Shown one piece after another: positions 18,459 to 30,453 of a stretch of DNA of 64,000 nucleotides (position 1 is the stretch's first letter; each line of letters starts with the position of its first letter). The position numbers were made by a program, and so were the translations under genes. Under the pieces are notes generated by a model. That model was not told where the DNA came from. It ran no database searches and saw nothing but the letters and a program-made list of their open reading frames with translations. Origin of the DNA: Bacteroidota bacterium (GTDB taxonomy: Bacteria > Bacteroidota > Bacteroidia > NS11-12g > UBA955); NCBI GenBank assembly GCA_030682255.1, contig JAUXOK010000020.1, forward strand, positions 1-64,000, read 5' to 3'.

Positions 18459-18698
18459 ATGAAAAAAATTGTTTTAAGCATTTTATTGTTTTTCAGCTTT
18501 CTATTAGAGGTCTATTCACAATGCCCGATGTGTAAGGCGAGTGTAGAGAGCAGTCAATCTAGTAATACAAAAAGTGTTGGAATGGGGCTAAATGTCGGCA
18601 TATTGATGTTGATGGGTTCTGTTTATCTCATTTTGTTTGTCGTTGGATTTTTATGGTATAAGAATTTTAGAAAAAACCAAGCTTTAGACAATGCCTAA
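18459..18698 (+). CDS. Small CPMC-motif membrane protein
   Basis: 79 residues: signal peptide or first helix (residues 3-20), then SQCPMCKASVESS with a CxxC pair at residues 22-25, and one membrane helix (about 45-66). Small proteins of this shape occur near respiratory genes in Bacteroidota, and the CxxC could bind metal or act in redox, but this is inference. It overlaps the DUF983 gene by 8 bp, so the two are coupled. Confidence 0.72.
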   Translation: MKKIVLSILLFFSFLLEVYSQCPMCKASVESSQSSNTKSVGMGLNVGILMLMGSVYLILFVVGFLWYKNFRKNQALDNA

Positions 18699-19071
18699 AC
18701 AACCCTCATTATTTAGCAGTGTTGTCAATTGCAAATGCCCTCGATGCAGAACTGGCAAGGTATTTAAAGGCTCTGTATTGAATCCTTTTGAATTTAGCAA
18801 AACCAATGACAATTGCCCCCATTGCGGTTTGAAATTTGAACACGAAACTGGCTTCTTTTGGGCAGCCATGTATATCAGTTATGGGTTTAGTACAGCGGTG
18901 ATGATAATTTTTGGTGTGATAGCCATCAATGCCGATTGGAGTTTCAAAAAAATATTGTACATCCTCATCCCCATAGTATTGGTATTAACACCTTTTTTAT
19001 TCAGATACTCCAGAATTTTATTGTTGTATATCTTCTCTCCCAATCGTCATTTTGATAAGGAGTATTTGTAG
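18691..19071 (+). CDS. DUF983 family protein
   Basis: 126 residues with the DUF983 pattern: two CxxC pairs (CPRCRTGKVF at about residues 16-25 and CPHCGLKFE at 42-50) that probably bind zinc, followed by two membrane helices (about 54-78 and 88-110). Function unknown. DUF983 genes often lie close to cytochrome oxidase genes in Proteobacteria and Bacteroidota, as here. Confidence 0.87.
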   Translation: MPKQPSLFSSVVNCKCPRCRTGKVFKGSVLNPFEFSKTNDNCPHCGLKFEHETGFFWAAMYISYGFSTAVMIIFGVIAINADWSFKKILYILIPIVLVLTPFLFRYSRILLLYIFSPNRHFDKEYL

Positions 19072-19371
19072 TTTTTTAGATAGAACGTAAGATATAGACT
19101 AAGCTACAGAATCAGGGAGCATTTATTTTATTGAAAAACTCAAAATAATACACTGGCATTATAGATTTTGTCTGTGTTTGTCTTTAAATATTGAGTTGAG
19201 TATTTGTTGTTATTAATTTTTTAATAATTAAAATAATCGGTTATTTGATCACTTGTTCTAACTTCTGAACAAAAAAAGGAGAAGATCAATGAATTACAAA
19301 AAATGGTTAGCGATTAAATGGTAATATTTTTTCATAATGATGATGTAATATCTTCTATTCTTTTTTAATCT
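19072..19371. other. AT-rich intergenic region between convergent genes
   Basis: 300 bp with no recognisable gene or repeat. It lies between the ends of the DUF983 gene and the porP/sprF gene, which converge. An 11-codon frame at about 19289 after a GGAG is too short to support. Confidence 0.4.
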
Positions 19372-20355
19372 TCAATAAAACGAATTCATGTTGAAATTCA
19401 ATCGCAACTCGTGAGTACCACTATCAATGATATGAAATTGGTAATTGAAAGCATAGCTATAGCCAATTCTTAGATTTTTAAACTTGTTTTTAAACCCATT
19501 AAACCCTAAAAGTATCGACCAAGCATCGTGGGTAGTTCGGTAGGCTAAGCCAGCAGTAAATTTGTTGTTAAATTCTGTGATGGCAGTTAGGTCTAACGCA
19601 TTGTAACCAGCAAATGTACCCTTGATAGATGGATGAAATTTTAATGACGGACTACCTAAAAAGTTTATAATTGAAACGCCAGCCATAGCATGAATTTCTC
19701 TTTCTGTCTTTGAAAAAACTCTGTCGTTGTTTGTCGTGTATGTATTTGAATTTAAGTTTAATGATGACACACTCACCCACAAATCTTTAAAACGCGGGGA
19801 TTTAATCATTGAGTCTGTGTAGTAAATGCCAGCACCAAAACTTGGATGACTTTGTGATTCTTTTTCGGTTGGAACAGATGGGTCTGGTGATAATGGAAAT
19901 AATTTAGAGCCATCAATACCTTTTTCCAAAAAATTAAGTTCTGTTCCAATGGCAAATGATGCCCCCTGACGAATGGGAAATCTAGCCGCTACATCTATTT
20001 TAACATGATTTCTAAATTCAAAGCCAAATCTGTCGTTCAAATAAGTAACACCAATGCCGCCATATTGGGTCAGTGGTGCAGAAATGGAAATAAGATTGGT
20101 TTTAACACCTAAGTTTTTATTGGGAGTTAACCCAAAAAAAGCAGGCGTTTGATCTCTAAAATTTAAATATTGATATTGTGACAATGTTGCAAAATTAATT
20201 TGGTTTCCTGCGCCAACTACCGCTGGGTTGTATAACATTTTATTAAAAGCATAATGTGTAAAAAAGGGTATTTCTTGCGTAAATACATTTTGAGAAAAAC
20301 CTAATAGAATAGCAAAACTAATGACACGTGGAATGCTGTTTCTTTTGTTATACAT
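19372..20355 (-). CDS. PorP/SprF family type IX secretion membrane protein
   Basis: Outer-membrane barrel of the PorP/SprF family, which helps T9SS and gliding adhesin export. The diagnostic start of the mature protein is present (EIPFFTHYAFNKMLYNPAVVG), with a signal peptide before it. GGIGVTYLNDRFG and repeating barrel strands follow to the C-terminus. The frame extends 19 codons upstream to 20412, but the Met at 20355 (MYNKRNSIP) gives a proper signal peptide, so about 327 residues. Stand-alone copies such as this often pair with large CHU_C adhesins encoded elsewhere. Confidence 0.88.
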   Translation of the reverse strand: MYNKRNSIPRVISFAILLGFSQNVFTQEIPFFTHYAFNKMLYNPAVVGAGNQINFATLSQYQYLNFRDQTPAFFGLTPNKNLGVKTNLISISAPLTQYGGIGVTYLNDRFGFEFRNHVKIDVAARFPIRQGASFAIGTELNFLEKGIDGSKLFPLSPDPSVPTEKESQSHPSFGAGIYYTDSMIKSPRFKDLWVSVSSLNLNSNTYTTNNDRVFSKTEREIHAMAGVSIINFLGSPSLKFHPSIKGTFAGYNALDLTAITEFNNKFTAGLAYRTTHDAWSILLGFNGFKNKFKNLRIGYSYAFNYQFHIIDSGTHELRLNFNMNSFY

Positions 20356-20436
20356 AAATGATATTTTAAAATTAATATTTTTTGTGTTAATATAATTTAA
20401 AATAATTGCCATTTTATCAATCTTATTTCAAAGAGG

Positions 20437-22747
<2,311 letters not shown>

Positions 22748-22748
22748 T

Positions 22749-22756
22749 CAAAGGTA
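22749..22756 (-). promoter_or_regulatory. -7 promoter element (TACCTTTG) of ligA
   Basis: Minus-strand perfect match to TAnnTTTG, leaving about a 13-19 nt leader before the ligA ATG. Confidence 0.5.
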
Positions 22757-22796
22757 ATAAAACCGCGTGTTCTTAAAAATTTAATTACGTTAAAAA

Positions 22797-23483
22797 TCAT
22801 TCTGAAAATCGAATCAAATGGTAACTCAAACTAATAAGTAATCCAATTGATATTAATGCTACTGCAATGATTTTGTATCGGTTACTTTTTAATAATTTGG
22901 TCAGTAGGAAAAAAGAAAACCCTGAGATTAAACTCAACAATACTTGTAAATATTTTATCATTTTATTGGTATACCAATCTGGAATAAATTGATAAATTAA
23001 ATAATTTACAAAATCGACTCCAAACCAAATCAACAAGAACAACAAAACCAGTTTTTCACTGCTTATAGTTTGCTGTTTTATTTCCCCTTCGATTGTATTT
23101 TCAGACAATGTTAATCGATTAGAATTGAATCTTAAAAGCCATAAAACAAAATTAAGCACCAACAATACAATAAAGCAAATAAATGCCACCAACATAAAAT
23201 CATTTTCATCAAAAATAAAGTCATTAAAAATCACAATTAAAATGGCATAAAAGCTAAAAACTATCCCAAAAAACACAGAGTGAAAAACCATTGATGCTTT
23301 ACGAGACTTAAAAAAAGCATAGATAGAGTAAAAGGTTAAACTTAAAATGGGTATTACAAACACAATGCCTATTAATCCAACAAACACAATAAGGCCATCT
23401 AAATTATGTCCATCAGCAAAGGCGGAAAAAGGAATGATAAAAAGAGAAAGCAGAGAAAGATAACGGACCATTGATTGATTCAT
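22797..23483 (-). CDS. Polytopic membrane protein of unknown function
   Basis: 228 residues: signal peptide or first helix (residues 8-24, ending AFADG) and about six further helices, with a short charged loop near residues 120-140 (SENTIEGEIKQQ). I recognise no family. It starts 14 bp after the DUF2279 gene and is probably the second gene of that operon. Confidence 0.6.
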   Translation of the reverse strand: MNQSMVRYLSLLSLFIIPFSAFADGHNLDGLIVFVGLIGIVFVIPILSLTFYSIYAFFKSRKASMVFHSVFFGIVFSFYAILIVIFNDFIFDENDFMLVAFICFIVLLVLNFVLWLLRFNSNRLTLSENTIEGEIKQQTISSEKLVLLFLLIWFGVDFVNYLIYQFIPDWYTNKMIKYLQVLLSLISGFSFFLLTKLLKSNRYKIIAVALISIGLLISLSYHLIRFSE

Positions 23484-23497
23484 TGAGGTTTGATTTT

Positions 23498-24400
23498 TTA
23501 AAAATAAATGGGTTTCAATTTAAAGTGATTTACACGAGAATATTCAAGTGCAGGAAAAGGAATTTTAACAGCATTTAGAACAGAAAATAAGCCTTTTAAG
23601 AACTTTCTTTTGGTTTTAATTTTACTCATATCAACATCTAAAGAAAAAAACCATTGACGGTATCTTTCAACCGGTTGAATGTAAACGCCATTGTAATAAT
23701 TGCGATTGGAAAATTCGCTCAACATACCATTACCACTGTACCCAACTGCAACATTAAACCAAGCAGGTATTTTTTTGATACCTGAAATTTGTTTGAAATT
23801 GGCAGACAACCAATAAGTATGTCCATTGTAATCCATAAAAAATCGTTCAAGATGGGTATCGCCTAGTCCTCTTGGATTTATTTTTGCATAAGGTGACGGG
23901 GCATATGAAAATTTCATTTTTACGGTTTGGTCTTTCAACAATCCTTGTTGCAGCATAAACAGCGCACTACCGGCAGCATTGGCAATCATATCACCTTTAG
24001 AAAAACCATAACCTTCGTAAATGCCATCAAAAACCTCAATTGGCGTTTGTAGTATTAAGCCAAGGGGACCACCATACCACAAAGCTTTTTTGTGACTTAC
24101 TCCTGCCCATCTTAAAGCATCATACCCTTTTCTACTGTATTGATAAGCGCCATAAGCGTGACCACATTTGTCAATTTGCAGATAGCCTTTGTTGTCGTTA
24201 TAATAATGAAAAGGCACTCTTTCGTGGTCTTTGTACCAAACATATTGCAGGAAAGCATTTCCACTTAAATAAAAAGCAGATTCAGAGATAATTACTTTCC
24301 TTAAACGCTTTGGTTGTATAGAATCCAAATGTTGTGCATTTGAAAAAGTACTATTCAATAATAGTGTATTCATAAAACACAATTTGAATAAAATATTCAT
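23498..24400 (-). CDS. DUF2279 family envelope protein
   Basis: About 300 residues. After a signal peptide come the DUF2279 hallmarks: SESAFYLSGNAFLQYVWY, DKCGHAYGAYQYSR, then GPLGLILQTPIEVFDGIYEGYGFSKGD with membrane-inserting character. The frame is open to 24424, but a TATCTTTG element at 24412-24419 lies inside that extension, so the Met at 24400 (MNILFKLCF) is the better start. Members are predicted envelope proteins of unknown role. Confidence 0.8.
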   Translation of the reverse strand: MNILFKLCFMNTLLLNSTFSNAQHLDSIQPKRLRKVIISESAFYLSGNAFLQYVWYKDHERVPFHYYNDNKGYLQIDKCGHAYGAYQYSRKGYDALRWAGVSHKKALWYGGPLGLILQTPIEVFDGIYEGYGFSKGDMIANAAGSALFMLQQGLLKDQTVKMKFSYAPSPYAKINPRGLGDTHLERFFMDYNGHTYWLSANFKQISGIKKIPAWFNVAVGYSGNGMLSEFSNRNYYNGVYIQPVERYRQWFFSLDVDMSKIKTKRKFLKGLFSVLNAVKIPFPALEYSRVNHFKLKPIYF

Positions 24401-24411
24401 AAATAAAGAAA

Positions 24412-24419
24412 CAAAGATA
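24412..24419 (-). promoter_or_regulatory. -7 promoter element (TATCTTTG) of the DUF2279 operon
   Basis: Minus-strand perfect TAnnTTTG match, 11 bp before ATG 24400. It decides the start codon against the longer frame. Confidence 0.5.
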
Positions 24420-24470
24420 AACAAATATTAGAATTGTGAAAAAGCAACAACCCATATCAATAAAAAGTCA

Positions 24471-24478
24471 TATTTTTG
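24471..24478 (+). promoter_or_regulatory. -7 promoter element (TATTTTTG) of porZ
   Basis: Perfect TAnnTTTG match, 44 bp before the porZ ATG at 24523. A weaker TATGTTTC lies closer, at about 24507. Confidence 0.4.
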
Positions 24479-24522
24479 TCATTTAGAAAATATTATCTCA
24501 AAATTTATGTTTCAATGATATT

Positions 24523-26799
24523 ATGAAAAAAAATGTTACACATTCTTTATTTTTCTTATTAATTAGTTTTTTAGGATTTGGGAATATTTTAGCTCAAAAC
24601 AGTCCCGTTGCATTAGGTCAGTGGAGGATACACTTTCCATATAATCATGTTAAAGCTTTTGCAGAAACTAAACAGAAGTTTTATGCAGCTGGATTACACG
24701 GTATGTTTACAATCAACAAAGCAGATGGCGCTACCGAAAGACTTTCTCCTATAAATGGTTTTAGTGGATATGAAGTGGATGTCATTAAATATGACTTTCC
24801 ATCAGATATTTTGATATTGGCTTACAGAGATTGTAAAATTGAAATTATCAAAAACAATCGCATTGAAAAAAATGACGATATTTTTAGAAAAACAATCATT
24901 TCAGAAAAAAAAATAAACCACATAAATATTGTCGGAAATATAGCATATCTTAGTACTTCTTTTGGCTTGTTAGAATTAAATATCGAAAAAAACGAAATTA
25001 GAAATTCTTATCAAAACATTGGGCCTGGTGGTACTGTGATTCCTGTAAATGCCTCTGCAATTTTAAATGATAGTCTTTATCTTTCTACAAATTCTGGTAT
25101 TATCAGAGGAAAAATTGCATCTAATGTAAACCTTGCTGATTTTAATAATTGGTATTCTTCTAAAACTGCCATTTATAAAAGCAGTCATTTGGCTTCTTTT
25201 AACCAAAAATTATATGCAGAATTAGACAGTCAAATGTATGTTTACGAAAATAAATCGTGGCAATTGTTCGAACCTGACCAAAAGGCTATTGTTACAAATA
25301 TTGATGTTTTTCATAATAAATTATTGATAGGCGTTTATTCCAAACATATCATCACTGTGGATTTAGCTAATATTAAAACATACAAGGGTGTCAATGTATT
25401 AAACCGTTGTTTGATAGATGAAAATGGCTTATATTGGTATAGCAGCCCTCAAAATGGCCTAGTTTTGCAACATCCTGATAATGAAATTAACTATTTTCCT
25501 AATGGCCCGTTTAATATCAATGCATATCAGATGCTTAATGCTTATAATCAATTTTGGGTGATGGGAGGTACATTTAGAGAAACCAATTACGCGCCTAATT
25601 TTACTTTGAATGGGTATTATGTTTTTGATAATTTCAGTTGGAGAAATGCAGACATGAATAACCCAGTTTTGTTAAATACGTATGATTATACTTTAGCTTC
25701 TTATCAAAAAAGCTTAAATCGTTTGTACGTTGGCACTCATGGAACTGGTGTTATTCAGTTTTCTAATGGGTTGCCTCAAAAAGTTTGGAACGAAACCAAT
25801 TCGCCTTTGAAAAAAAGAGGGGCATTGTATAATATTATTACTGGCTTATCATCAGACAAAAACAATAATTTATGGGTAAGTAATTATGATGTTGATAGCA
25901 CTTTGTTGCAGCTAACAAGTAAAGGGGAATGGATTTCTTACAAATTGCCTATTTCTAAAAACACAAGATTAATAATCGATTCTAGAAACAACAAATGGAT
26001 GGCTAGTTCTGGAGAAGGCATTGTGGTATACAATGATAATAATACTCCTAATAAGGCTGATGATGTGGCTATTCGAATAACCAATAATAAGGGAAATGGT
26101 AATCTGCCTACCAACAATGTAAACGATATAGCATTTACGGAATCAGGTGAACTATTAATAGGAACCGATCAAGGTTTTGTTAGAATTAGAACTCCCAATA
26201 ATGTATTTTCGAATGGTAATTATGATGCTGAAAGAATAATTGTATCTGTAGAACAAGGAAGTACCCTAGGAGGTTATATTCTCGAAACAGAAAGAATCAA
26301 TTGCATAGTTGTGGATGGTGGCAATAGAAGATGGTTTGGTACCGACAAAGGGGCTTGGTTATACGACAAAGATGGTACAACACTTATTCATCAATTTACA
26401 AAAACAAATAGTCCATTGCCTTCAGATAATGTTTTAAGTATTGGTATTGATGAAACAACCGGGGAAGTGTTTTTTGGCACTGATAAAGGTTTAATATCTT
26501 TCAGAGCAGATGCTCAAGAAGCCGCCAAAAACTTTGAAAATATTAAAATTTATCCAAATCCTGTTAAACCAGATTTTGATGGCGACATTGCGATTTCAGG
26601 ATTAATGGACAATACTTTGGTAAAAATAACCGACATCAATGGAGCACTTGTTTATCAAACATTTTCAAACGGAGGCATGGCAACATGGAATTGCAGAACA
26701 TTAGGTGGATATAGACCATCAACTGGTGTGTATCTTGTATTCTGCCTAAGCAGCGATGGTAAAGAATCCGAAGTTGGCAAAATTTTATTTATACATTAA
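24523..26799 (+). CDS. porZ: Type IX secretion system protein PorZ
   Basis: Surface component of the T9SS attachment complex that, with PorU, recognises and transfers cargo to anionic LPS. 758 residues: signal peptide (cleaved near ILAQN), an N-terminal segment GQWRIHFPYNHVKAFAE typical of PorZ, two seven-bladed propeller domains (repeated NLWVSNYD / WFGTDKGAWLYD-type blades), and a C-terminal T9SS-like domain from about residue 675 (NIKIYPNPV...GVYLVFCLSS...GKILFIH). Downstream recO starts 6 bp later; the porZ-recO pair is common in this phylum and supports the call. Confidence 0.9.
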   Translation: MKKNVTHSLFFLLISFLGFGNILAQNSPVALGQWRIHFPYNHVKAFAETKQKFYAAGLHGMFTINKADGATERLSPINGFSGYEVDVIKYDFPSDILILAYRDCKIEIIKNNRIEKNDDIFRKTIISEKKINHINIVGNIAYLSTSFGLLELNIEKNEIRNSYQNIGPGGTVIPVNASAILNDSLYLSTNSGIIRGKIASNVNLADFNNWYSSKTAIYKSSHLASFNQKLYAELDSQMYVYENKSWQLFEPDQKAIVTNIDVFHNKLLIGVYSKHIITVDLANIKTYKGVNVLNRCLIDENGLYWYSSPQNGLVLQHPDNEINYFPNGPFNINAYQMLNAYNQFWVMGGTFRETNYAPNFTLNGYYVFDNFSWRNADMNNPVLLNTYDYTLASYQKSLNRLYVGTHGTGVIQFSNGLPQKVWNETNSPLKKRGALYNIITGLSSDKNNNLWVSNYDVDSTLLQLTSKGEWISYKLPISKNTRLIIDSRNNKWMASSGEGIVVYNDNNTPNKADDVAIRITNNKGNGNLPTNNVNDIAFTESGELLIGTDQGFVRIRTPNNVFSNGNYDAERIIVSVEQGSTLGGYILETERINCIVVDGGNRRWFGTDKGAWLYDKDGTTLIHQFTKTNSPLPSDNVLSIGIDETTGEVFFGTDKGLISFRADAQEAAKNFENIKIYPNPVKPDFDGDIAISGLMDNTLVKITDINGALVYQTFSNGGMATWNCRTLGGYRPSTGVYLVFCLSSDGKESEVGKILFIH

Positions 26800-26805
26800 T
26801 TTAAG

Positions 26806-27519
26806 GTGCTGATTAAAACAAAAGGTATTGTAATAAGAGCCATTAAATATGGTGATTCATCAGCCATTTGTAATATATACACTAAAGATATTGGAATGGT
26901 TGGTTTTCATTTACCTGGTGTGTATGGCAACAAAGGCAAAATCAAACTTTCTTTTCTTCAAGTTTTTAATCTTGTAGAAATTAATTTCAACTATAATAAG
27001 AATAAGAATCTGCAAAGAATATCAGACATTACTTGCTTAAAGTTTCCTGTTATTCAAACTTATCATCAACAAGCTTTTCTTTCGGTTTGTAGTGAAATAT
27101 TGCAAATGAGCATCAAAGAACAGGAAATAAACGAAGGTTTATTCAATTATATCGAACAAAATATTCTTCCAGCATTTGAGCATCCTATACATTTTTGGCA
27201 GTTACCTTATACGATGCTGAATGTTTTGTTTTATTATGGTTGTGCCCCAAATGTAAATGGCTATGAGGAAGGCGATTTGCTTGATATGCAAGAAGGTGTT
27301 TTTAGTAAAAGTCTTTTAAGTTTGAAACATACGGCTGATTCAAATTCCTCTAAATTGATATACCGTTTATTGAATAATCAAACCAATGATCTTGATCATC
27401 ATTTTAAACATAGGCATCAAGTGATAGAGGACTTAATTTTATATTTTAGACTTCATGTTAACCCGCATTTTGAATTGAAAAGCAGAGAAGTTTGGCACGA
27501 GATGCTTGCGGAGAATTAA
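26806..27519 (+). CDS. recO: DNA repair protein RecO
   Basis: Mediates RecA loading with RecF/RecR and anneals single strands. 237 residues: N-terminal OB fold (KTKGIVIRAIKYGDSSAICNIYT) and a helical C-terminal domain with the family's YYGCAPNVNG segment; the zinc-binding Cys set of some RecO proteins is incomplete here. The start is a GTG at 26806, 6 bp after the porZ stop, and the first residues after it (LIKTKGIVI) match the family start. Confidence 0.92.
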   Translation: MLIKTKGIVIRAIKYGDSSAICNIYTKDIGMVGFHLPGVYGNKGKIKLSFLQVFNLVEINFNYNKNKNLQRISDITCLKFPVIQTYHQQAFLSVCSEILQMSIKEQEINEGLFNYIEQNILPAFEHPIHFWQLPYTMLNVLFYYGCAPNVNGYEEGDLLDMQEGVFSKSLLSLKHTADSNSSKLIYRLLNNQTNDLDHHFKHRHQVIEDLILYFRLHVNPHFELKSREVWHEMLAEN

Positions 27520-27535
27520 TGCCAATTATAAATTA

Positions 27536-27554
27536 GTCCAAATACAATTTGGAC
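27536..27554. other. Stem-loop between convergent recO and CHU_C genes
   Basis: GTCCAAAT, loop ACA, ATTTGGAC: perfect 8-bp stem. No T-run follows on either strand, so a terminator role is only possible. Confidence 0.4.
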
Positions 27555-27606
27555 AATATTAAAAGTATAATCGGTATAAAAAACCAAGTTACTCTAATTT
27601 AAAAAA

Positions 27607-30303
27607 TTATCTTATTAAAACTATTGTGCCTTTGTAATAATGCATCTTAAGTTTTTGTGTACGAATCTTTAGTAAAAAAACATATATACCTTCTTGACAT
27701 TGTTCGTCTTTGTATTTACCATCCCAAGAACAAGAAATATCATTAGATTGAAGTATCATTTCTCCCCAACGGTTAAAAATCATAAGTTCTATTTCTTTGG
27801 CTGATGTAATATTGGGTTTCCAAACATCATTATATCCGTCTCCATTTGGAGAAAATCCATCAGGCTGATAATAACGATAAATATCATACACTGTGTAATT
27901 TTTTAAAATAGTATCATGGCAATCATTTTCACTGTAAGCAATTAGTTGAACCCAGTGTTCCGCAATTTTATTGATTGGATGAGAGGGAGAAACATCGGTG
28001 TATGAAATGCCATCGCTAGTGTTCCAGCGATATGAAATGGCATGAGAGGATTTATTGACAAATTTAACACTGCTATCAGTAATGTCTATTGCAGAAGGTA
28101 AATAATCAAAATCTGCAATTGCCTTTTTCAAAACTGTAATTTGGTCTGAAAACTGGTAGCAGATTTTGTTGTTAGGTAAAAACATAGCAACAGAAAGCTG
28201 ATAAATATTGGCTTTATCAAAAAGATAAGGGATGTTATTTTCCACCTTCCCGTCTTCGCTCAAAGTGGAGTCTAATACAACCTGATTGATAGACCATTGC
28301 CATTTAAAATTAGTTCTTATAGATGGATGTCTCTCTGTTGTAGGATGTATAAATTCTGTGGCATAAGGTTCGCAACCAAGTTTATTAATTACAATGGTAG
28401 AATCTAATACATTAGGAGCAACATAAAGGGTTGTTAGCAATTCTACTATTGGGGCGCAGCGGTCGTCTATTTTCAGTGCAATTGAAAGCGATTTAGTAAG
28501 GGTAATATCCATAGTAGGTTCAGTTCCTAAAGTTTCTCCCGTTTCGGTGTTCCACCAACGGTATTCCACAGGGTAAAAATAGGTTTTTAGCAAATCAGTT
28601 GACAATTTCACACGTTCGTTTTTACAAAAATATTCTGGATGAATAATTTTTGATGCAAGCAAGTAATATCTTTTTAATTGCAAGCGGATAGTGTCATTAA
28701 AACTACAGGCTTTTTTCCCAATAATCATATAGTTTTCTATATCGCCAATGTTCGTGATATTAAAGCGCACCTGCGAATTGTCTTTCATAGAATCTATGGG
28801 TTGAAATGTATTCCCAACTATTTTGCATAACACAATATTAACAATGGCATCGTCTTGATTATTTAAAATTTTAATGGTGGGCGAATATGACGTTTGGTTA
28901 TGGCAAATGGTATCAATCGTTTTATTATATGAAAGATTAAATAATTTAGAAGTAGGAATACATTTTTCTTCGCAAAGGGGCTTAATTTCATAATTATAAT
29001 TCACAATTGTTGGGGTGCAATCATTTAAAACGATGTTTCTACTAAAACTATGTCCAGGATTTCTAGGTAAAGGAATATTAACATTATCAAATGTATTGGT
29101 CAGTAAATCATAACATTTTGTTAAATCAATAATCTTTGATTTCCCAATCAATGCAACACCGATACTCTTATTTGAAATCTTAGATATAAATCCAGAAACA
29201 ATAATATTACCCTCATTGTCTATGTCCATATAAGCATAGCCTGAAGTTTCGTTGTTAAATGTAATGTTTTTTGGTTTGTAGGTTTTGATGTTTTTCAAAT
29301 CATTGTAATCTATTATTTGAAAAATTAAATTTATATCATTATTTGTTTGATAAAAACATCCAACAACTATTTTGTTAAGTGTTGGAGAATATTTGATAGA
29401 AAGTCCTCTTGTATTGTTTCCGTAATTATAAAATGTAACACTTTGTATAATGTCTGTTGATGTGTTATAAATTGTTACACCATGCCTTGTTGGAGCGCCT
29501 GGATTGTTTATTACAGTGGCAAAAGCGACAAGGTTAGTTCCCGGAATAGAAACAGCATCGTCAAAGCCTCCATTAAACGAAGACCCAATGCTCAGGTCGA
29601 ATGTTTGAAGTTTAATCATGTTGCCGTTGTTTTGATTAAATTTAATAACAGTGTGGTCAAAGTTGCTTCCATTGTGGTAATGACCAGCAATTATAATTTC
29701 TCCAGTACTTGCTTCTGCTAAAGAATATGGCAATTCATTCCCATTGTTACAGTCATACTGTTTAGACCAAATAGTGTTACCGCTTTTGTCTATTCGTCCC
29801 AAATAGTGTGTAAAAGGGTAATCAATTAATCCCATGATAATGTAATCATCTGAAAAATTGGAACTCATTTGATATATTTTATTCAAACGGTTTGATGCAC
29901 TATTATTGATGTTATTAATTATTTTAGCAAATATAACAGTGCCATTATTGCTGTTAATTTTCAAAACAAATGTGTGGGTAGGAATAATGGCACCAACAAT
30001 AACTATATTTCCATCTCTATCAACAATAAAATCATAGGCTTTATCGTCTGTTTGATTTCCTAAATCATAATTTTTACTCCATTGTAATTGAAGATTATTA
30101 TCCAATTTGTTAACTACAATATTGCCTTTGTTATTAGAAATTTCATTAATTACACTGATATACTGATTGTCTGCAACTTTTTTAGTGCCGATACATAATG
30201 ATAATTTATTGGAATTTAGGGTAATACTTTTATACTGACCAATTAATAGACTCGGCATTGATATATTAAATATCAAAAAAAGTATAAATAGCGTTCGAAT
30301 CAT
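27607..30303 (-). CDS. Large secreted protein with CHU_C / T9SS type B sorting domain
   Basis: 898 residues: signal peptide (ends near LLIGQYK), a propeller-like N-terminal half (to about 400) with repeated DxxGNIVIVG / TGEIIIAGHYHNG blades, then Ig/PKD-like segments (FDYLPSAIDITDSSVKFVN around 730). The C-terminal type B sorting domain of about 90 residues carries FSPNGDGYNDVW, MIFNRWGEMI, SWDGKYKD and GIYVFLLK. Cell-surface or secreted through T9SS; ligand unknown. Single gene. Confidence 0.9.
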   Translation of the reverse strand: MIRTLFILFLIFNISMPSLLIGQYKSITLNSNKLSLCIGTKKVADNQYISVINEISNNKGNIVVNKLDNNLQLQWSKNYDLGNQTDDKAYDFIVDRDGNIVIVGAIIPTHTFVLKINSNNGTVIFAKIINNINNSASNRLNKIYQMSSNFSDDYIIMGLIDYPFTHYLGRIDKSGNTIWSKQYDCNNGNELPYSLAEASTGEIIIAGHYHNGSNFDHTVIKFNQNNGNMIKLQTFDLSIGSSFNGGFDDAVSIPGTNLVAFATVINNPGAPTRHGVTIYNTSTDIIQSVTFYNYGNNTRGLSIKYSPTLNKIVVGCFYQTNNDINLIFQIIDYNDLKNIKTYKPKNITFNNETSGYAYMDIDNEGNIIVSGFISKISNKSIGVALIGKSKIIDLTKCYDLLTNTFDNVNIPLPRNPGHSFSRNIVLNDCTPTIVNYNYEIKPLCEEKCIPTSKLFNLSYNKTIDTICHNQTSYSPTIKILNNQDDAIVNIVLCKIVGNTFQPIDSMKDNSQVRFNITNIGDIENYMIIGKKACSFNDTIRLQLKRYYLLASKIIHPEYFCKNERVKLSTDLLKTYFYPVEYRWWNTETGETLGTEPTMDITLTKSLSIALKIDDRCAPIVELLTTLYVAPNVLDSTIVINKLGCEPYATEFIHPTTERHPSIRTNFKWQWSINQVVLDSTLSEDGKVENNIPYLFDKANIYQLSVAMFLPNNKICYQFSDQITVLKKAIADFDYLPSAIDITDSSVKFVNKSSHAISYRWNTSDGISYTDVSPSHPINKIAEHWVQLIAYSENDCHDTILKNYTVYDIYRYYQPDGFSPNGDGYNDVWKPNITSAKEIELMIFNRWGEMILQSNDISCSWDGKYKDEQCQEGIYVFLLKIRTQKLKMHYYKGTIVLIR

Positions 30304-30315
30304 GTTTTAGTTGAA

Positions 30316-30323
30316 CAAAAATA
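30316..30323 (-). promoter_or_regulatory. -7 promoter element (TATTTTTG) of the CHU_C gene
   Basis: Minus-strand perfect TAnnTTTG match, 12 bp before the ATG at 30303. Confidence 0.5.
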
Positions 30324-30441
30324 ATGTATTTTATTTTTATTAGACACAAGAATTTAATAATCTGTTGCATGGTTTTAAATTTCACATGAAAATCTTTGTA
30401 AAAACAGATTTCACTCATTTAATAAATCTTGAATTTTATAG

Positions 30442-30449
30442 TATGTTTG
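30442..30449 (+). promoter_or_regulatory. -7 promoter element (TATGTTTG) of the methyltransferase gene
   Basis: Perfect TAnnTTTG match with 4 bases to the ATG at 30454. Confidence 0.55.
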
Positions 30450-30453
30450 CAAA